NCBI GenBank assembly: GCA_019208055.1
Contig: JAGXJF010003911.1
Coordinates: 372,001 to 436,000 of the forward strand
DNA from: Stipa capillata
Taxonomy: Eukaryota; Streptophyta; Magnoliopsida; Poales; Poaceae
Length of the DNA stretch: 64,000 nt
Direction of reading: 5' to 3'
Shown piece by piece: positions 1-11,595 of this stretch. A model generated the notes under the pieces. That model was not told the DNA's origin, made no database searches, and saw only the letters and a program-made list of their open reading frames with translations. A program made the translations under genes and the position numbers. Numbering within the stretch: the first letter of the stretch is position 1; every line of letters begins with the position of its first letter.

Positions 1-195
1 CATGCTGCAACCACTTAACATCTTCCAGAATATTAAAGTATGGATAGAGAGTGAAAACATTGCACTAACTATACCATTCATTTCCTAAATCAACATATAT
101 TTCAAAATGAAATTTTCCGACATTGAAAACAGTCACAGTGAAAAGGATTAAGTAACAACTCGTTGAAATCTTAAAAGAACTCGTTGAGATGCTTA

Positions 196-1038
196 AGGTG
201 CGTTTGGTTGGGGAATGGAGGTGGGATGGAATGATCCCATCCAATTTTTTTAGGGATATCCCATGTTTGGTTGGTGGATGGGGTGGATGGGGATATCCAC
301 CCTAAAAGAATATTCCTCCTATATGCTGGACGGGCTGAGCCGGCAAAATTGGTCAGACTGGCTGAGCCTAATTTTTGCTAATCACGTTTAACGTGTTGCA
401 GTTTTTTTATAATCGCGCTTATTTTTTCTAATCTTGCTCGGATCCCCCCGCCGGTCCTCCCGTGCGACCTCCGCCGCCCTCCCGCACGACCTCGGCCGCC
501 GCGCGAGCTCCGCCGCCCCCCCGCTGGCCCTCCCGCACGACCTCCGCCGCCCTCCCGAGCTCCGCCGCCCCCCGCCGGCCCTCCCGTGTGACCTCCGCCG
601 CCCTCCCGCGCGACCTCCGCCCCGCCGGCCGCCGCGCGAGCTCCACCGCCCTCCCGGGCTCGCTTCGCCCGGCCTCGCTCCGATGCCCCCGGCCGAGCTC
701 CGCCGCCGGTCTAAGCTCCGCCCGAGCTCCGCCTGGCCTCACTCCGCTGCCCCCAGCCGAGCCCGCCGCCCCACGCCGGAGCTCGCTCCGCCGTTGGTCA
801 TACACAGAGGATGGAGAGAGATGGGATTAGGGAGAAGTGAGAGAAAGGGCAGGAGTGAGTCACTGACATGTAGGTCCCACATGTCAGTGACTCATCCAAT
901 AGAACCCCATCCAGTTTTAGCCAAACAAAATTTTGATCCACCCAAACTATTGAACCAAATAAGAAAATAGATCATCCCAACCACAAAAAATTGGATGGGT
1001 TCATCCCACCCCCCCTCGCCCTCCAACCAAACGCACCT
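196..1038. mobile_element. Tourist/PIF-Harbinger-like non-autonomous element
   Basis: The left end starts AGGTGCGTTTGGTTGG and the right end is its exact inverse, ending CCAACCAAACGCACCT. The element is flanked by TTA at 193-195 and 1039-1041, the 3-bp target duplication expected of PIF/Harbinger (Tourist) elements. The inverted similarity extends inward through GGGATGG/CCATCCC-type sequence. The inside (about 430-790) is very GC-rich, built from repeats of CTCCGCCGCC and CCTCCCG, and holds long open frames on both strands. These are probably composition artefacts, because no domain can be recognised. There is no transposase. Confidence 0.8.
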
Positions 1039-1041
1039 TTA

Positions 1042-2339
1042 GTTTTTTTTTAATGGTTCATTCTTCTTAACTTGCTTTACTGCTCAATGCCTTTTGTAGT
1101 GTCTTTTTCCTGAGAATAATACCTTTTGTGATGTCAGGTACTCAAATAGTCTGTAGTAGTATTTCATCTCTGCAAAAGTTGGCATTTCTCCTGCTTTTAT
1201 TGAAGAAGAAAAGGTTGTGCTAGATTGATTAGGCAAGGTTACACAAAAAGATGGCATGTGATAGCCGGAAATAACCAAATTATAGGTACTTTTCGAGTAC
1301 GATTACAAGATTGTGACATGCTAGGTGCAATGAAATGTGTTAGTACAACAACATGTGGTGCCTGCGCTCTAATAAATTACATGAAATAGTGTCACGCTAT
1401 AGCTCAATTTGGAAAGCAGAAATTGCATAGAATTTTTCCTTTTTGGGAATGCAATATTTACTTTTAAAATTCCTACTACGAGTTTGCAAACGGGGTGTGA
1501 CTTAGAACATTACGAGGATCTAATAAAGGAAGGCAAGATATATATTGTGTACAGTTACGTGAATAAACACGAACCACGTACCATTAGTAGAGATAAACGA
1601 TAAAGGCATGGAAGAAAGTTTGGAGCTAACACGACAAGTACTCCTACCAACTTTCTCCCACACATAACAAAAGCTAGAAAAATGAATTTCGTGTCACTCT
1701 CGAAGAGGAGATTCTACTTTGAGTAAAGGCATGATAAATGTAGATGTGTGCATTTTTTGTTAGTACTCTTTGTAACACCCTGGCCTCTCACCTGGACCGG
1801 TGGTCGTTATGCCGGGCTATCACCTAGGATCCAAACTGGCCCCACAAACCAACACTAGTCTTTTCTGCGTACTTTATCCAAACTGGCCCCACAAATCAAC
1901 ACTAATCTTTCCTGCGCACTTTGTGCTCACTCGTGCGCACCTGGGAAGAACTTCCCGGTCGGTCATCCATCCCTAAATTGCTCTAAGCCAAGCACATTTA
2001 ACCTGAGGTTCTTTGGAGATTAGCTTCCAGAAAAAAAAGATACATCTTGTTGATATGAGTAGTCTATCAATCCTATTAATCAGGATGTCACACTCTTGAT
2101 GCCAAAAGATGATCATAACTTGTGTCTAACTACAAACTACTGTACGGCATTCTATGGGAGTTTGCATACAAACCAAACATTAGCATTCAGCAGCAGCAGG
2201 GCAGCAGGACAGCAACTTCGGCATGCGGGGCAGCCAAAGTTCCTCCACAAAGCGCTCAGATGAGCTCCGCCCCTTGCCGCTAACACACGTGTGGACGAGA
2301 ACGAAGGCTGAACAAAGAGAAGTAAGCTAGCGCACAGCA
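1042..2339. other. Intergenic, no gene seen
   Basis: AT-rich sequence without a credible coding frame. The only structure seen is a 47-bp tandem duplication (listed separately). The last 150 bases become GC-rich and are the likely promoter and 5' UTR of the small gene that starts at 2340. Confidence 0.6.
1829..1922 (+). repeat. 47-bp tandem duplication (two copies)
   Basis: The unit beginning ATCCAAACTGGCCCCACAAA occurs at 1829-1875 and again at 1876-1922 with a few substitutions. No function is suggested. Confidence 0.85.
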
Positions 2340-2817
2340 ATGCTGCGGTGCGGCGTCGGTGCGAAGACCATCCCTTCTCCGCCCGCGCCCGCTCCGCCGC
2401 GCGGCAGGCGCCACCTCCTCCGGCCGCGCAGCGCAAAGAAGCCCCCCGACGAAGCGCGGGACGAAGGCAACGCGCTGGCCGGCGTGCTCTCCAGCAAGAG
2501 CGCGCTCGTGCGGTCAGGCGCAGCTCTCTTCGCCCTCGGCTTCGTCGACGCAGGGTGAGCTAGCCGAGATCGGCACGCACGCATAAATTAACAGATTCGA
2601 TGTCTCTTTGTACGGTTGCAGCGCGTTCCATCTGCCTGTTCGTTCTTCATCGGTTGCTGGGTAAACGACGTCTTGCAGGTACAGCGGAGACTGGTCTCGC
2701 ATCGGCGCCATCTCCAGGGACACCGAGGAGCTGCTCAAGCTCGGCGCCTACATCGTCGTGCCTCTCTGCCTGGCCCTCGCGTTTTTGGTGTCCGAAGACA
2801 GTAGCAGTAAATCTTAG
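2340..2817 (+). CDS. Small predicted organellar single-TM protein (two exons)
   Basis: Exon 1 is 2340-2554 and exon 2 is 2679-2817, joined by a GT-AG intron (GTGAGC donor, TCTTGCAG acceptor). The product is 117 residues. The first ~45 residues are rich in Arg, Pro, Ser and Ala with few acidic residues, as in a chloroplast transit peptide. The mature part contains GYSGDWSRIGAIS, then DTEELLKLGAY, then a hydrophobic stretch (IVVPLCLALAFLV) forming one membrane helix, ending in a short acidic/serine tail. Both the small size and the conserved-looking SGDWSRIG block resemble a plant-specific plastid membrane protein of unknown function; I recall similar proteins but cannot name the family with certainty. 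The ATG at 2340 is the first in the frame that gives a targeting-like N-terminus. Confidence 0.7.
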
Positions 2818-3879
2818 GACGAGCGAACTGCAGCCTGCATACCATGTACTACCGTACCCTTTTTTTTTCACGCGTCAGTGTCTCACGGAGTTACTGCATT
2901 TTAGCGGTCATGGAAATAAGATCAGAATAATACACGTGCATGGTTCGATCTGTAATTTGTTCAGTTCAGTGGGGCGGCGAGTTAGCACGTTTATCCTCTC
3001 GGTGGTAGCTTCGTGCTCCGCGGGAGAAGGGATCAAAGAAGCGTGCCGCTGCCGCAGTGCTCCATTATTGCGAGTTGGGAAGCCTCCTCGCTATTGTCGT
3101 GGATTTTGTGTTTCGAAGTGCTCGAGTTAGCACCCCAAAACCTTCACTTCTGCATGCTCGCGTAGTTTTTTTTCACCATCATGTATACCTGTCTAAAACG
3201 AGGTCCGATGATCATAAACGGAAAGCGCATCTTAATTGGGTGCAGCTGATCTGACAAGAGTCATGGACAGGTAGAGCGTTTGCCGTTGCTCTCATTACGG
3301 TTTCAGGACATAAGACAAGGTCATTTTGCAGAATTGAGCACCTGTCTGTCGGTGGCTCGGTGCTGTTATTACGGTTTCAGACTTTCAGTAGCAGAAGAGC
3401 AGTTCCATGACAAGAGAGTAGCTCTACTGCTACTTTTTTGTGAAGGTTGTAAGACAAGATAGCAGTGCTGACTACAGAAGACTACAAGCAGACACCAGTA
3501 CTACACTAGAGCCTTCGTACACCAGCTGCCAATTTATTAAGAGGAGGCATTGCATGATTCTGATTGGGACATTTTGTCAAGGGCAATGTTGTGATGATGT
3601 AACATCTCTTCTTTGGCCTTCTAAATTCCAAGTTGGATGCCACTACCAGTACTTACACGACACAAACACAAAGTTAGAAATCAGCTAAACCACCTAGACG
3701 AATAGACGATCGAATACGTTTGAATTAGATCACACCTCAAGTTAAGTTTGCCACTAGTTAAAGTGGGGGTGGGGGGGGGGATCTTCCTAGACACGCATAT
3801 GGCATCATCCAAGCCATCTAAAAGAACGAGCGGCCCAGATCTATCACACGCCACGGAGTTGCACGGAAGGAGTGGCTAG
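2818..3879. other. 3' UTR and intergenic, no gene seen
   Basis: The first few hundred bases are the probable 3' UTR of the 2340-2817 gene. Several short open frames occur but none shows a domain or a spliced partner. A run of about ten G residues lies near 3770-3780. From about 3880 the sequence turns GC-rich, marking the 5' UTR of the next gene. Confidence 0.5.
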
Positions 3880-5685
3880 CCATCTTTCTGTTCCACCCCT
3901 CGCGAACTCCTCCACCATTTTTCCATTTCGACCCGACCGCCACTCCCCACTCCGGCCACCCCCTCGACGCGGCGGCCGGCGCCGAGATGACCGCCTCCTA
4001 GGAAACCGGACGTGATCTCCCGTGGTGCCCCCACCTGCCCCTGCGCTGCGCCGATAGAGAGCCGGGATCTCGTTGGTAAGCCGCTACCACGCCTTCCCCT
4101 AATCCCCGAGTGATTTGCCCTGATTCGGGTCCAATTCCTGCCCGCGCGTTCGAGATGTCTGGGAAACGCTCGTTACTAGATTGCGCGCTTGATTTTGTCG
4201 GGTTGAGCTGTGGCTTTTGATCCTTGCTTGCCCCAAAACTGTTAGGACGCTTGGAGTGGAAACCTCCCCGGTTTGAGAATTTACATGTGTTTGGGGGTAC
4301 GAAATGCTCGGTTGGAATTTATTTCATAGTAACCAGTTGAACAGCGAATTCTGGATACCTTGCTCCACGAGAAAGGCAGATGGTTGCATCCTGGATGGTA
4401 TCGAAGCTGAGGAGCAACCAATAGACTGGACAATGTCGTCAAGTATATGTTGCAATCCGGGAATTGTGTGATCAAACCGTTTATGGATTCTGAGTTGACC
4501 CTTTTTAGATGCACCTGAAAACCTGTTTAGGGAAGTCTGTTGAAAATTTTCAAGTGGGTAAGGCATAGATAATCTCACTTGTCTAAACAGGGTTGAGGCT
4601 GAGTTAGCTAGAAGCTATCTTTATGCGAACCTGTTGGAGGAGTCATAAGCTTTATTAGCACAACTCAGCTTACGTGTTATTGCTTTTATATAGCATGTAC
4701 GTGTAGGGTTCAACTACACTCGTAATTCTGCATTTTGTTCTCTATGTTTCAAAGAAGTGTCCAATGGTTTCTTCCTGTTGCGACGTAAGAAAAATATTAA
4801 ATGATGTGTGATCCATGTGTAGAATATTTAGAATCTATTAGATCCTTCCATTTAATGTGCAACAGGGCATGTGTGGACCTAGAACGAATGGGTTCTAACA
4901 ATGTATTGACAATAGCTATTTTCCATTAATGTGCAGTAAGCTCATATGATCTCACATAACCCAAAGTGGATCTCCGCAGTTCTTTTAACATGATTTTGGA
5001 ACTTTTGGTTAGTCTCTTCTAGTTTACATGTTACAGAATGATAATTAACTGTTTTGACCATTTGTGCAGCTCCTTATGTAACAGCATCCATGCAGTTTGT
5101 CTTAAAAATTCTTATGTTAAACTAGAGAACAATGCTCGTTCATGGTTAGTATCCCTCTAAAGAGTAACAGGAACCAGCAGTAAGAATGTTTGTCATATCT
5201 TTGGAGCATGGATTGTTGCTTGCTGGGTTCCTAACCTTTTTGGAAGAAAAAATTATACCACAGCTGTTGTCAATTTGTTTCTTAATTCATTTTGTGCTTG
5301 GAATTAGTAATACACTGTAAAACTGTATTACTGTTTCAAAAATCAGACAACATGATTGCCTAGTTAGCTATGATTCATTGCTTGGTCGATTGTTCATCTA
5401 CTTGATATGTCTATGGACCTTTTGGCTTTTATAGCTGTTGAAGTACAAGTGTAGCATATTGTGCTACTTGCATCTATTGCTATTTTCTTTAGCATTTTGT
5501 GAGAGCATTTTGCACTTGAACTTTTTCTCTCAAGGTAAACAACAGTGGTCAGTCTTACTGGAACAATTGTATGCCCTTTATGTAAGTATGGATTGGCTTC
5601 ATGTGTGCTTGTGAGGCGTTCTGATTCTCTACTGTACAGCAGGATCGCAGATGTGCAAGCCGTAGTGTACTTTTCCTCATTCAAC
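3880..5685 (+). other. 5' UTR exon and long 5' UTR intron of the RING gene
   Basis: A GC-rich leader ends at a good donor (TTG|GTAAG) after base 4075. About 1.6 kb of T-rich intron follows. Plausible acceptors lie just before the coding start: GTACAGCAG near 5642 and GATCGCAG near 5650. The exact acceptor and transcription start cannot be fixed from sequence alone. Confidence 0.55.
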
Positions 5686-6468
5686 ATGTGGAGTTTTGCA
5701 TCAAATGCCATAGCTGGAAGCTTAAAGAAAAAGACACAGACACCAAAATGCAGCCTAAGCAATCTTGATTGCTCTGATGATGATGTTTCTTCGTGTGCAA
5801 GCAGAGAGGAAGGCCTTGAATGTCCAATATGCTGGGAATCCTTCAACCTTGTTGAGAACGTTCCCTATGTCTTGTGGTGTGGTCACACAATGTGCAAGAA
5901 CTGTATCTTGGGTCTTCAATGGGCTGTCGTCAAATTCCCGACCCTTCCTATCCAGCTGCCTCTCTTCATCTCGTGTCCTTGGTGCAACCTGTTGTCTTTC
6001 CGGTTGGTATACAAGGGCAACCTCAAGTTCCCACGCAAGAACTACTTTCTGCTCTGGATGGTTGAGAGCATGAATGGTGAGAGAGCAAAGTTCCATTCCT
6101 CTAGTCACGAAGAGCGTCATTCCTTATGTCTTAGTGGTGGCCCAAGTTCCAGTCAACACCACCGAAGAACCCCTACTGCAAGAGCGGAGAGCTCTTCTGC
6201 CAGAGATAGGAGTGTTGTCAGCAACAGATTCAATACTGACAGCATCAGTGCGTCTCTCCAAAAGCTTATGGTGTGCTTCATTCAGTTGACGGCCAAGTTT
6301 CCACTTGTGATAATGTTCCTTCTCATAGTTCTCTATGCTGTCCCTGCCAGTGCTGCAGTTCTGCTCCTGTATGTTCTTGTCACATTTTTGTTTGCATTGC
6401 CATCAGTCTTGATCCTCTACTTTGCTTATCCCAGTTTGGATTGGCTTGTCAGAGAGATATTCACTTAA
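5686..6468 (+). CDS. RING (C3HC4) finger protein with C-terminal membrane segments
   Basis: The product is 260 residues from the ATG at 5686. An in-frame extension upstream to 5545 is open but lies next to the intron acceptor and is probably not coding. The RING domain has all eight ligands in C3HC4 order: C46, C49 (CPIC), C65, H67, C70, C73 (CGHTMCKNC) and C97, C100 (CPWC). RING proteins of this kind act as E3 ubiquitin ligases that recruit E2 enzymes. A Ser/His/Arg-rich linker follows (about 135-185). Two hydrophobic segments lie at about 205-225 and 224-248, suggesting anchoring in an endomembrane with the RING facing the cytosol. A short N-terminal Ser/Asp-rich stretch precedes the RING. 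E3 activity is inferred from the domain; no substrate can be named. The whole coding region is in one exon. Confidence 0.85.
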   Translation: MWSFASNAIAGSLKKKTQTPKCSLSNLDCSDDDVSSCASREEGLECPICWESFNLVENVPYVLWCGHTMCKNCILGLQWAVVKFPTLPIQLPLFISCPWCNLLSFRLVYKGNLKFPRKNYFLLWMVESMNGERAKFHSSSHEERHSLCLSGGPSSSQHHRRTPTARAESSSARDRSVVSNRFNTDSISASLQKLMVCFIQLTAKFPLVIMFLLIVLYAVPASAAVLLLYVLVTFLFALPSVLILYFAYPSLDWLVREIFT

Positions 6469-7051
6469 GTTGTGCTGTCTGAAATGTCAGTACGAAACAA
6501 ATATTGCATATGTACTTCATGGCACCACTTGCTGTTATAGGCTCTGTATAGTTTGCCTTTTTTGGTTCCTTGCTCTTTCTGTTCTGGCCTTCTGAGGCAG
6601 TAACTTGTTGTAACTGTCTGTTCATTGAAATGTTGTTCTTGTTCATGAATGACTCAAAATTGTATTTTTCCTATTGTTATGGTCTAGTGTTCTACACTTT
6701 TATGGCTCCATGGTTTGCTACTCGTTCAGAATACGTGCGTTATCATGTTCTCATGCAAAAGACATACCCCTGGCTTTGTAGAAGTCGTGGAATGGGAAGG
6801 TACAGAGGGAGTTCAGCCTGAAAAATAATATACTTCCGGTGATGCCTGCGAAAGATCACCCAGGTACTCAAGTTTGGAGGTGGTCAGGTAGTAAGCATAA
6901 GCGCACTCATCATACCGGCGGCCATAGAGCACAATCTCTTATCAGGATGGTATTCAAGCAAGTCCAACCAACCGATGTACCAGTGTTCGCATCCTTCTGT
7001 GACACTACACCACCATCATCGACATCTCAACGGAGTCTCACTCGCGATATC
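6469..7051. other. 3' UTR of RING gene, then unassigned sequence
   Basis: T-rich sequence downstream of the stop, up to about 6800, is a plausible 3' UTR. From 6830 to the short hAT-type element a slightly GC-rich stretch has a short open frame (6839-7108), but it runs into the transposon and shows no domain. Confidence 0.45.
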
Positions 7052-7059
7052 ACTGGTAC

Positions 7060-7225
7060 CAGGGGCGGAGACAGGCCCAGGCAAGGGGGGCCACGGCCCG
7101 GGTTGTGACGCCAGAATTCTTTGATACTGTAACATTTATTGTAGCATTTTTGACACTGTTTGACATTGTAGTGCTTGTTCGGCCCGGGGCTTGCCCAAGG
7201 CCCGGCCCGATCCTGGCTCCGCCAC
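7060..7225. mobile_element. Short hAT-type non-autonomous element (MITE)
   Basis: The left end reads CAGGGGCGGAGAC and the right end GGCTCCGCCAC, imperfect inverted copies of the common plant hAT terminus CAGGGGCGGAGCC. The 8 bases before it (ACTGGTAC, 7052-7059) match the 8 bases after it (TCTGGTAC, 7226-7233) at 7 of 8 positions, which fits a hAT target duplication. The body is 166 bp with GGCCC-rich subterminal repeats and no coding capacity. Confidence 0.6.
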
Positions 7226-7233
7226 TCTGGTAC

Positions 7234-8857
7234 GTCCGTGCGGCTCTCCGGTGATCATCTAGGATCCAAGACTTGCCGCCAAGACTTGTAGATCTCTTTA
7301 CGACTTATGCACGGGATTAGTATTGTTCAATTGCCAACAGTAGGCTTGAGGTCTAGCGAGTGCACTAGAACGATGTAGTACTTATTCTCTTAAGTATTCT
7401 TAAGTTTATCGAATCCAAGGAAGGTAGAGGTATTTCAGCTCCCCTCAAATGACCTTTTTATCACTTTTGAATTATCATCCGTAAGTGTCAAGTTTCACTA
7501 CAGTTGTCAGTTGTAGCATCACAAAGCTACCCGCAAAAGATTGAAGTTTGCAATAATAAAAGGTACTAAAAAGAGTAACTAAAACAAAAGCAGGAGTAAA
7601 TTGGGAAATTTTCTTATGGTGGAGAATAGGTCGCGTGTATGAATTCACGGGTAGCTGTAGGTTAGTGATGTTGGATCATGAAACAAAGGTAAGCATAGTT
7701 ATGTGTATACATTAATCAAGACCAAGCATCTCATGTGGTGGATATGTTCATATAACATTTGCGTCGACATCGATCGTGTCACATAATCTATTGTCCAACC
7801 CAATCGTCAATTTATGCAAGGGTGTCAAGATTATTAAGGCTGAAATCACCAGATCAACACATTAACATATAGTGACTATGTCGTGGAATTCCTAGAGATG
7901 TGTCGTCAAAGTGCTCATACCTACCCTTCTGTCGTTGATTTCGGAGCATCATTAGAATGCATCTGCATTGCTCGCCTTGCCTTTTATCAGTCATCCGAAC
8001 ATCAGGTACCTGACGAAGTCTTAGGCCGAAAGATGAACAAACACCAACACACAAGTTTGATAAAATCGAAAGAAAGCATAACTTGGATCTAACATAATAA
8101 TTATAATTTTACAAGGCTAATCCTCTACCAGTGCCTAAAGGGCACTTATATTAGTGATTGCTATAAACACAATGATAGATCGATAACAAAAGAGATGGAA
8201 AAATGATATTGTATTACGAGAAACACAAACAACCTTCTTACTATCTTATTCTTGGCAATGGAGAGTACAAATGGCTAACCTAATAGATGGTGGTGATGAC
8301 GGCTAGGGTTGATGATGGTGTTGTGTTCTCTTCTTCTTCTCTCCTCTTTTTTCTCTTCTTCAATGGTGTCTTCCCCTCTTTATATAAGATTGACAGGATC
8401 CCGAAGGGTTTTACGGAGCGCCGATGGAGAATCTTACATGACCGCGTTCACAATATATACTTGAAATGGCATGATGATATTGGATATTGTGGATATGGTC
8501 TAGTGATATGGTGGAGCTAAACCATACCACTAGGCGTGAAACCTTTTGGAGACTCAAAATGCATGAGTTTCTTTTGAGGTCCTCCTCTAGACAAGTAGTT
8601 TTTAGAAATGCTGAGATTTCTCACCTTTCATAGTAACCCATAATAGCTAAAATAGAGGATCTTATACAATAGGACAGTTAACTGATTATTAAACAATAAT
8701 TAATGAGATAGATTAAAAAAATATCAGGATCAAACTTAAAAATAGATGACTAATTCGAAAATATCAAAGTTAATTAATAGTTATTGCCCTTTACTCAAGT
8801 AGTAGTAGATTTGACAGTTCATTGCGTTGCTTTTGCTCCTTTATGGCCTCGTGTTGT
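7234..8857. other. Intergenic, no gene supported
   Basis: Mostly AT-rich. On the minus strand around 8380 there is a TATATAAAG box followed by a purine-rich leader (8290-8375), which could be an LTR or gene promoter remnant. No coding frame follows it. Short open frames at 7854-8092 and 8287-8520 show no domain. Confidence 0.4.
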
Positions 8858-8860
8858 TAA

Positions 8861-9104
8861 GGGGGTGTTTGTTTGGGCTCTTTTTGGCTTTTGGACTTTG
8901 GCTTCGAAGCCAAAAAAACACCTAACTAGGTGCTTTTGGCTTTTGGCTTTTTAGAAGCCGAAAGCACATAATATGTAGAACGGCTTCTACATATTATGTG
9001 CTTTCGGCTTCTAAAAAGCCAAAAGCCAAAAGCACCTAGTTAGGTGTTTTTTTGGCTTCGAAGCCAAAGTCCAAAAGCCAAAAAGAGCCCAAACAAACAG
9101 GGCC
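8861..9104. mobile_element. Near-perfect foldback MITE (Tourist-like)
   Basis: The element is 244 bp: two 120-bp arms around a 4-base centre (CGGC, about 8981-8984). Base by base the arms match except for three positions near the outer ends (GGGGGT versus GGCCCT). The flanks are TAA at 8858-8860 and 9105-9107, a 3-bp target duplication of Tourist type. The ends read GTTTGTTTGGGCTC and its inverse. Each arm contains direct repeats of TTTTGGCTTTTGG. There is no coding capacity. The transcript of either strand would fold into a single long hairpin. Confidence 0.9.
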
Positions 9105-9107
9105 TAA

Positions 9108-10052
9108 ATCGTTGGCATGTGTCACTGTATGGCGCCACACCTAAGTCGCTTTATTATAGTCCGTTGCTGAGAGAACCGTGCCTAGGCAAGTTCACACACG
9201 CACAGAGGGTGACAGGTAGCTAGACACGTAGAGTGCATTTGTTGGATCAACTAATTTTCCGATGTTACCAATGAGATTTACTTTTGCATTGTAGGAAAAC
9301 ACTTTTTGCCTTACCTTTGTGCAAATGGCAGCTCAGCTACAGCTTTTAGGACGGGCAGATCGACTGTCTCATAAGTTGGATATGTGTATGTAACGTGGCA
9401 GAGTCAATAATAGTGACGTGGAGGTCACATGGAATCGGGTCATGTGTCTGCCCGTGGCTGAAACTGCTCCCAGAATCAGCATTGTAAATCGATTTAGGCT
9501 ATGGTTGATATTACGATAGATTGTTATTCATCTAACTAATTTTTTTATCTATTTTACTGTTGTTTAATCACTTTTTCTATTTTCGTGGCTATTCTTTCAC
9601 AACAGATTATAAAATAAGTTTAACATAGTATAATTTAGTAACCACAAACTGACCCTTGGTATTGAAAGTTCATGAGATTAAGGAGCAAAAAATAGTTCTA
9701 GAAGACGGGGAGGGTAAATGGACAATCGTGATATTTCGAGAGAGTAAAATAAAATGCATAGTGTGGGAAATAATTTATCCCATTTCTTATGAATTACAAC
9801 GAAGGAATTGAGGTGATATGTCCTGTGCAATCCATCACAAAGATTATTACAGACGACCGTTTGAAAGCTTCACAAAAAATTATATATAGGTATTTGGAGC
9901 GCGAAGTGTCTAGCTCAGGAGATGCATAGGAAATTCGTTCGAAATAAGCCATTCCATGGGAATTCTGACGTGCTATTCCTTTGTCGTTAAGACATGCATA
10001 GGAAAATGTTCCGTATAGTTCAATCCTCTGAAATTTCTCTACTTTTAGAACC
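9108..10052. other. Intergenic, nothing recognised
   Basis: AT-rich sequence with only short open frames. The one at 9794-10054 on the minus strand runs to the LINE target site and has no recognisable domain. Confidence 0.5.
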
Positions 10053-10066
10053 AACGTAACGCAACT

Positions 10067-10980
10067 GTTTGTTGTGTGGTAACGGCGCTGAGGATTTCTT
10101 TCATGCCCTTGTGCTCTGTGATATTGCGAAGAGCTCTTGGCGGGCTATGGGGGAGATTTGGCCTATACCCAAGTTTGGTGAGCTGCGTAACACTGGTCCG
10201 GAATGGCTTTTTGATGTTTTATCGCGCTGTTCGGCGGAGGTTAAAGTGATGGTCACACTCATTATTTGGCGCATATGGCATTTACGAAATGAGATGATCC
10301 ACAACAAGTCCCTTCCATTGGTGGATGCAAACAGAAAGTTCTTGGCCAGTTACTTGTCATCACTGTTCATGATCCAACAAAATGACTTTCGGGATCCTTT
10401 GAAAGGGAAGCAGCCGGCTGCGATGTCCTTGAATTCTTGGAGTGTTGAGCGAATGATGGACCAGTCAGTCGCTCAACAGGTTTGGCATCCACCTGATCCA
10501 GGTTGGACTGTCCTCTCAACATTGATGGGTCGTTTATGCCGCAAGACGGAGCTGCTAGTATTGGGATGGTGCTGCGGGATTTTGCGGGGGTTGTTCTCTT
10601 TACGGCTTGGAGGTGCTTGGAATACTGCTCTGAAGCGGTGGAGGGGCTGAAATTGGCATTGCAATGGACAAATCTTTCGGTCTTAGTCCAGTCTGACTGC
10701 AGTGCGGTGATTCAAGTGGCGAGGAGCAGGATTTGTGGCAGATCGTAGGTGGCTTTTCTCATTAGGGAGTTACATTTGATAATGCCAGGCAATCGGGGCA
10801 CTTGCTTTACTAAGTGTAGTAGCGCTCAGAATCGGGTGGCGCATGAATTGGCAAAATTGGCTCGGCTTTAGTGTTGCTCAAACTTTCAATTATGTGGTGC
10901 GCCGGATTGTGTTTTACCGCTGATTAGTGCGGATTGTCACCCGTTAAATGAGTAATAAAGGCCTTATTTTCTCAAAAAAA
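10067..10980 (+). mobile_element. 5'-truncated LINE (non-LTR retrotransposon) insertion
   Basis: A 914-bp insertion flanked by a perfect 14-bp duplication, AACGTAACGCAACT, at 10053-10066 and 10981-10994. It ends in an A-run just before the right duplication, the hallmark of target-primed reverse transcription. It encodes only the C-terminal end of a plant LINE polyprotein: a zf-RVT-type start (LCGNGAEDFFHALVLC) followed by an RNase H-like region (NIDGSFMPQDGAASIGMVLR). The frame switches between 10069-10650 and 10503-10748, so there is at least one frameshift. Insertion truncated all upstream endonuclease and reverse transcriptase sequence. Confidence 0.9.
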
Positions 10981-11224
10981 AACGTAACGCAACTCGTATT
11001 ATGCTACTAATGAGATTGGATTTTACATTGTAGAAACACATTATTGGACTTAACTTGGTACAGACGGCAGGTCAGTTTACTTGGAAAATGGTCTCCTCAA
11101 TAAGGCTGATAGTGTGTCAAATACTGCTATTACTCGAGGAAAAAATGGTCTCAAGTAATTGTCTCATATATGCTGGAATTATTCTAGTATGAAAATGTCT
11201 CTAACACATTGCTCACAATAGTAA

Positions 11225-11592
11225 GAGACTGTTTGAAATGTAGGATAGAAAAATCACATGAATTGGATATCACCTTCACTGGCTTTTTACAGGAATTGAA
11301 AACATACAAAAAGTATAAGGTAATTGTTTGGTTGCTCTACAGGAATTTTACAGAAAAATGTTTCTAGATTAGACAGAAGAGGAAAGACAAAGATACATAT
11401 TATCTTGGACCTCTAAAAAAAAAGAGAACATGAGGTTTGAGTAAATGTTTAAATTTTAAAAAGTGAAAAAAAGAAATATCTCTAATGAAACATTTAAAGA
11501 TAATCCTGCAATCTAAAGACCCTATAGGAAAATTTTCGATGTGATTTTATTCCTATGAAATTCATATAAAAATTATTTGTTCCAAATGGGGC
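11225..11592. mobile_element. Degenerate Tourist-like MITE
   Basis: The sequence starts GAGACTGTTTGAAAT and ends ATTTGTTCCAAATGGGGC, imperfect inverses of each other. TAA lies at 11222-11224 and again at 11593-11595. The body is A-rich with no coding capacity. The similarity of the ends is weak, so this is a tentative call. Confidence 0.4.
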
Positions 11593-11595
11593 TAA

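Noticed and set aside
428..970. Long open frames on both strands within the Tourist-like element
   Set aside because: They derive from CCGCC/CTCCG repeats and are open in several frames at once.
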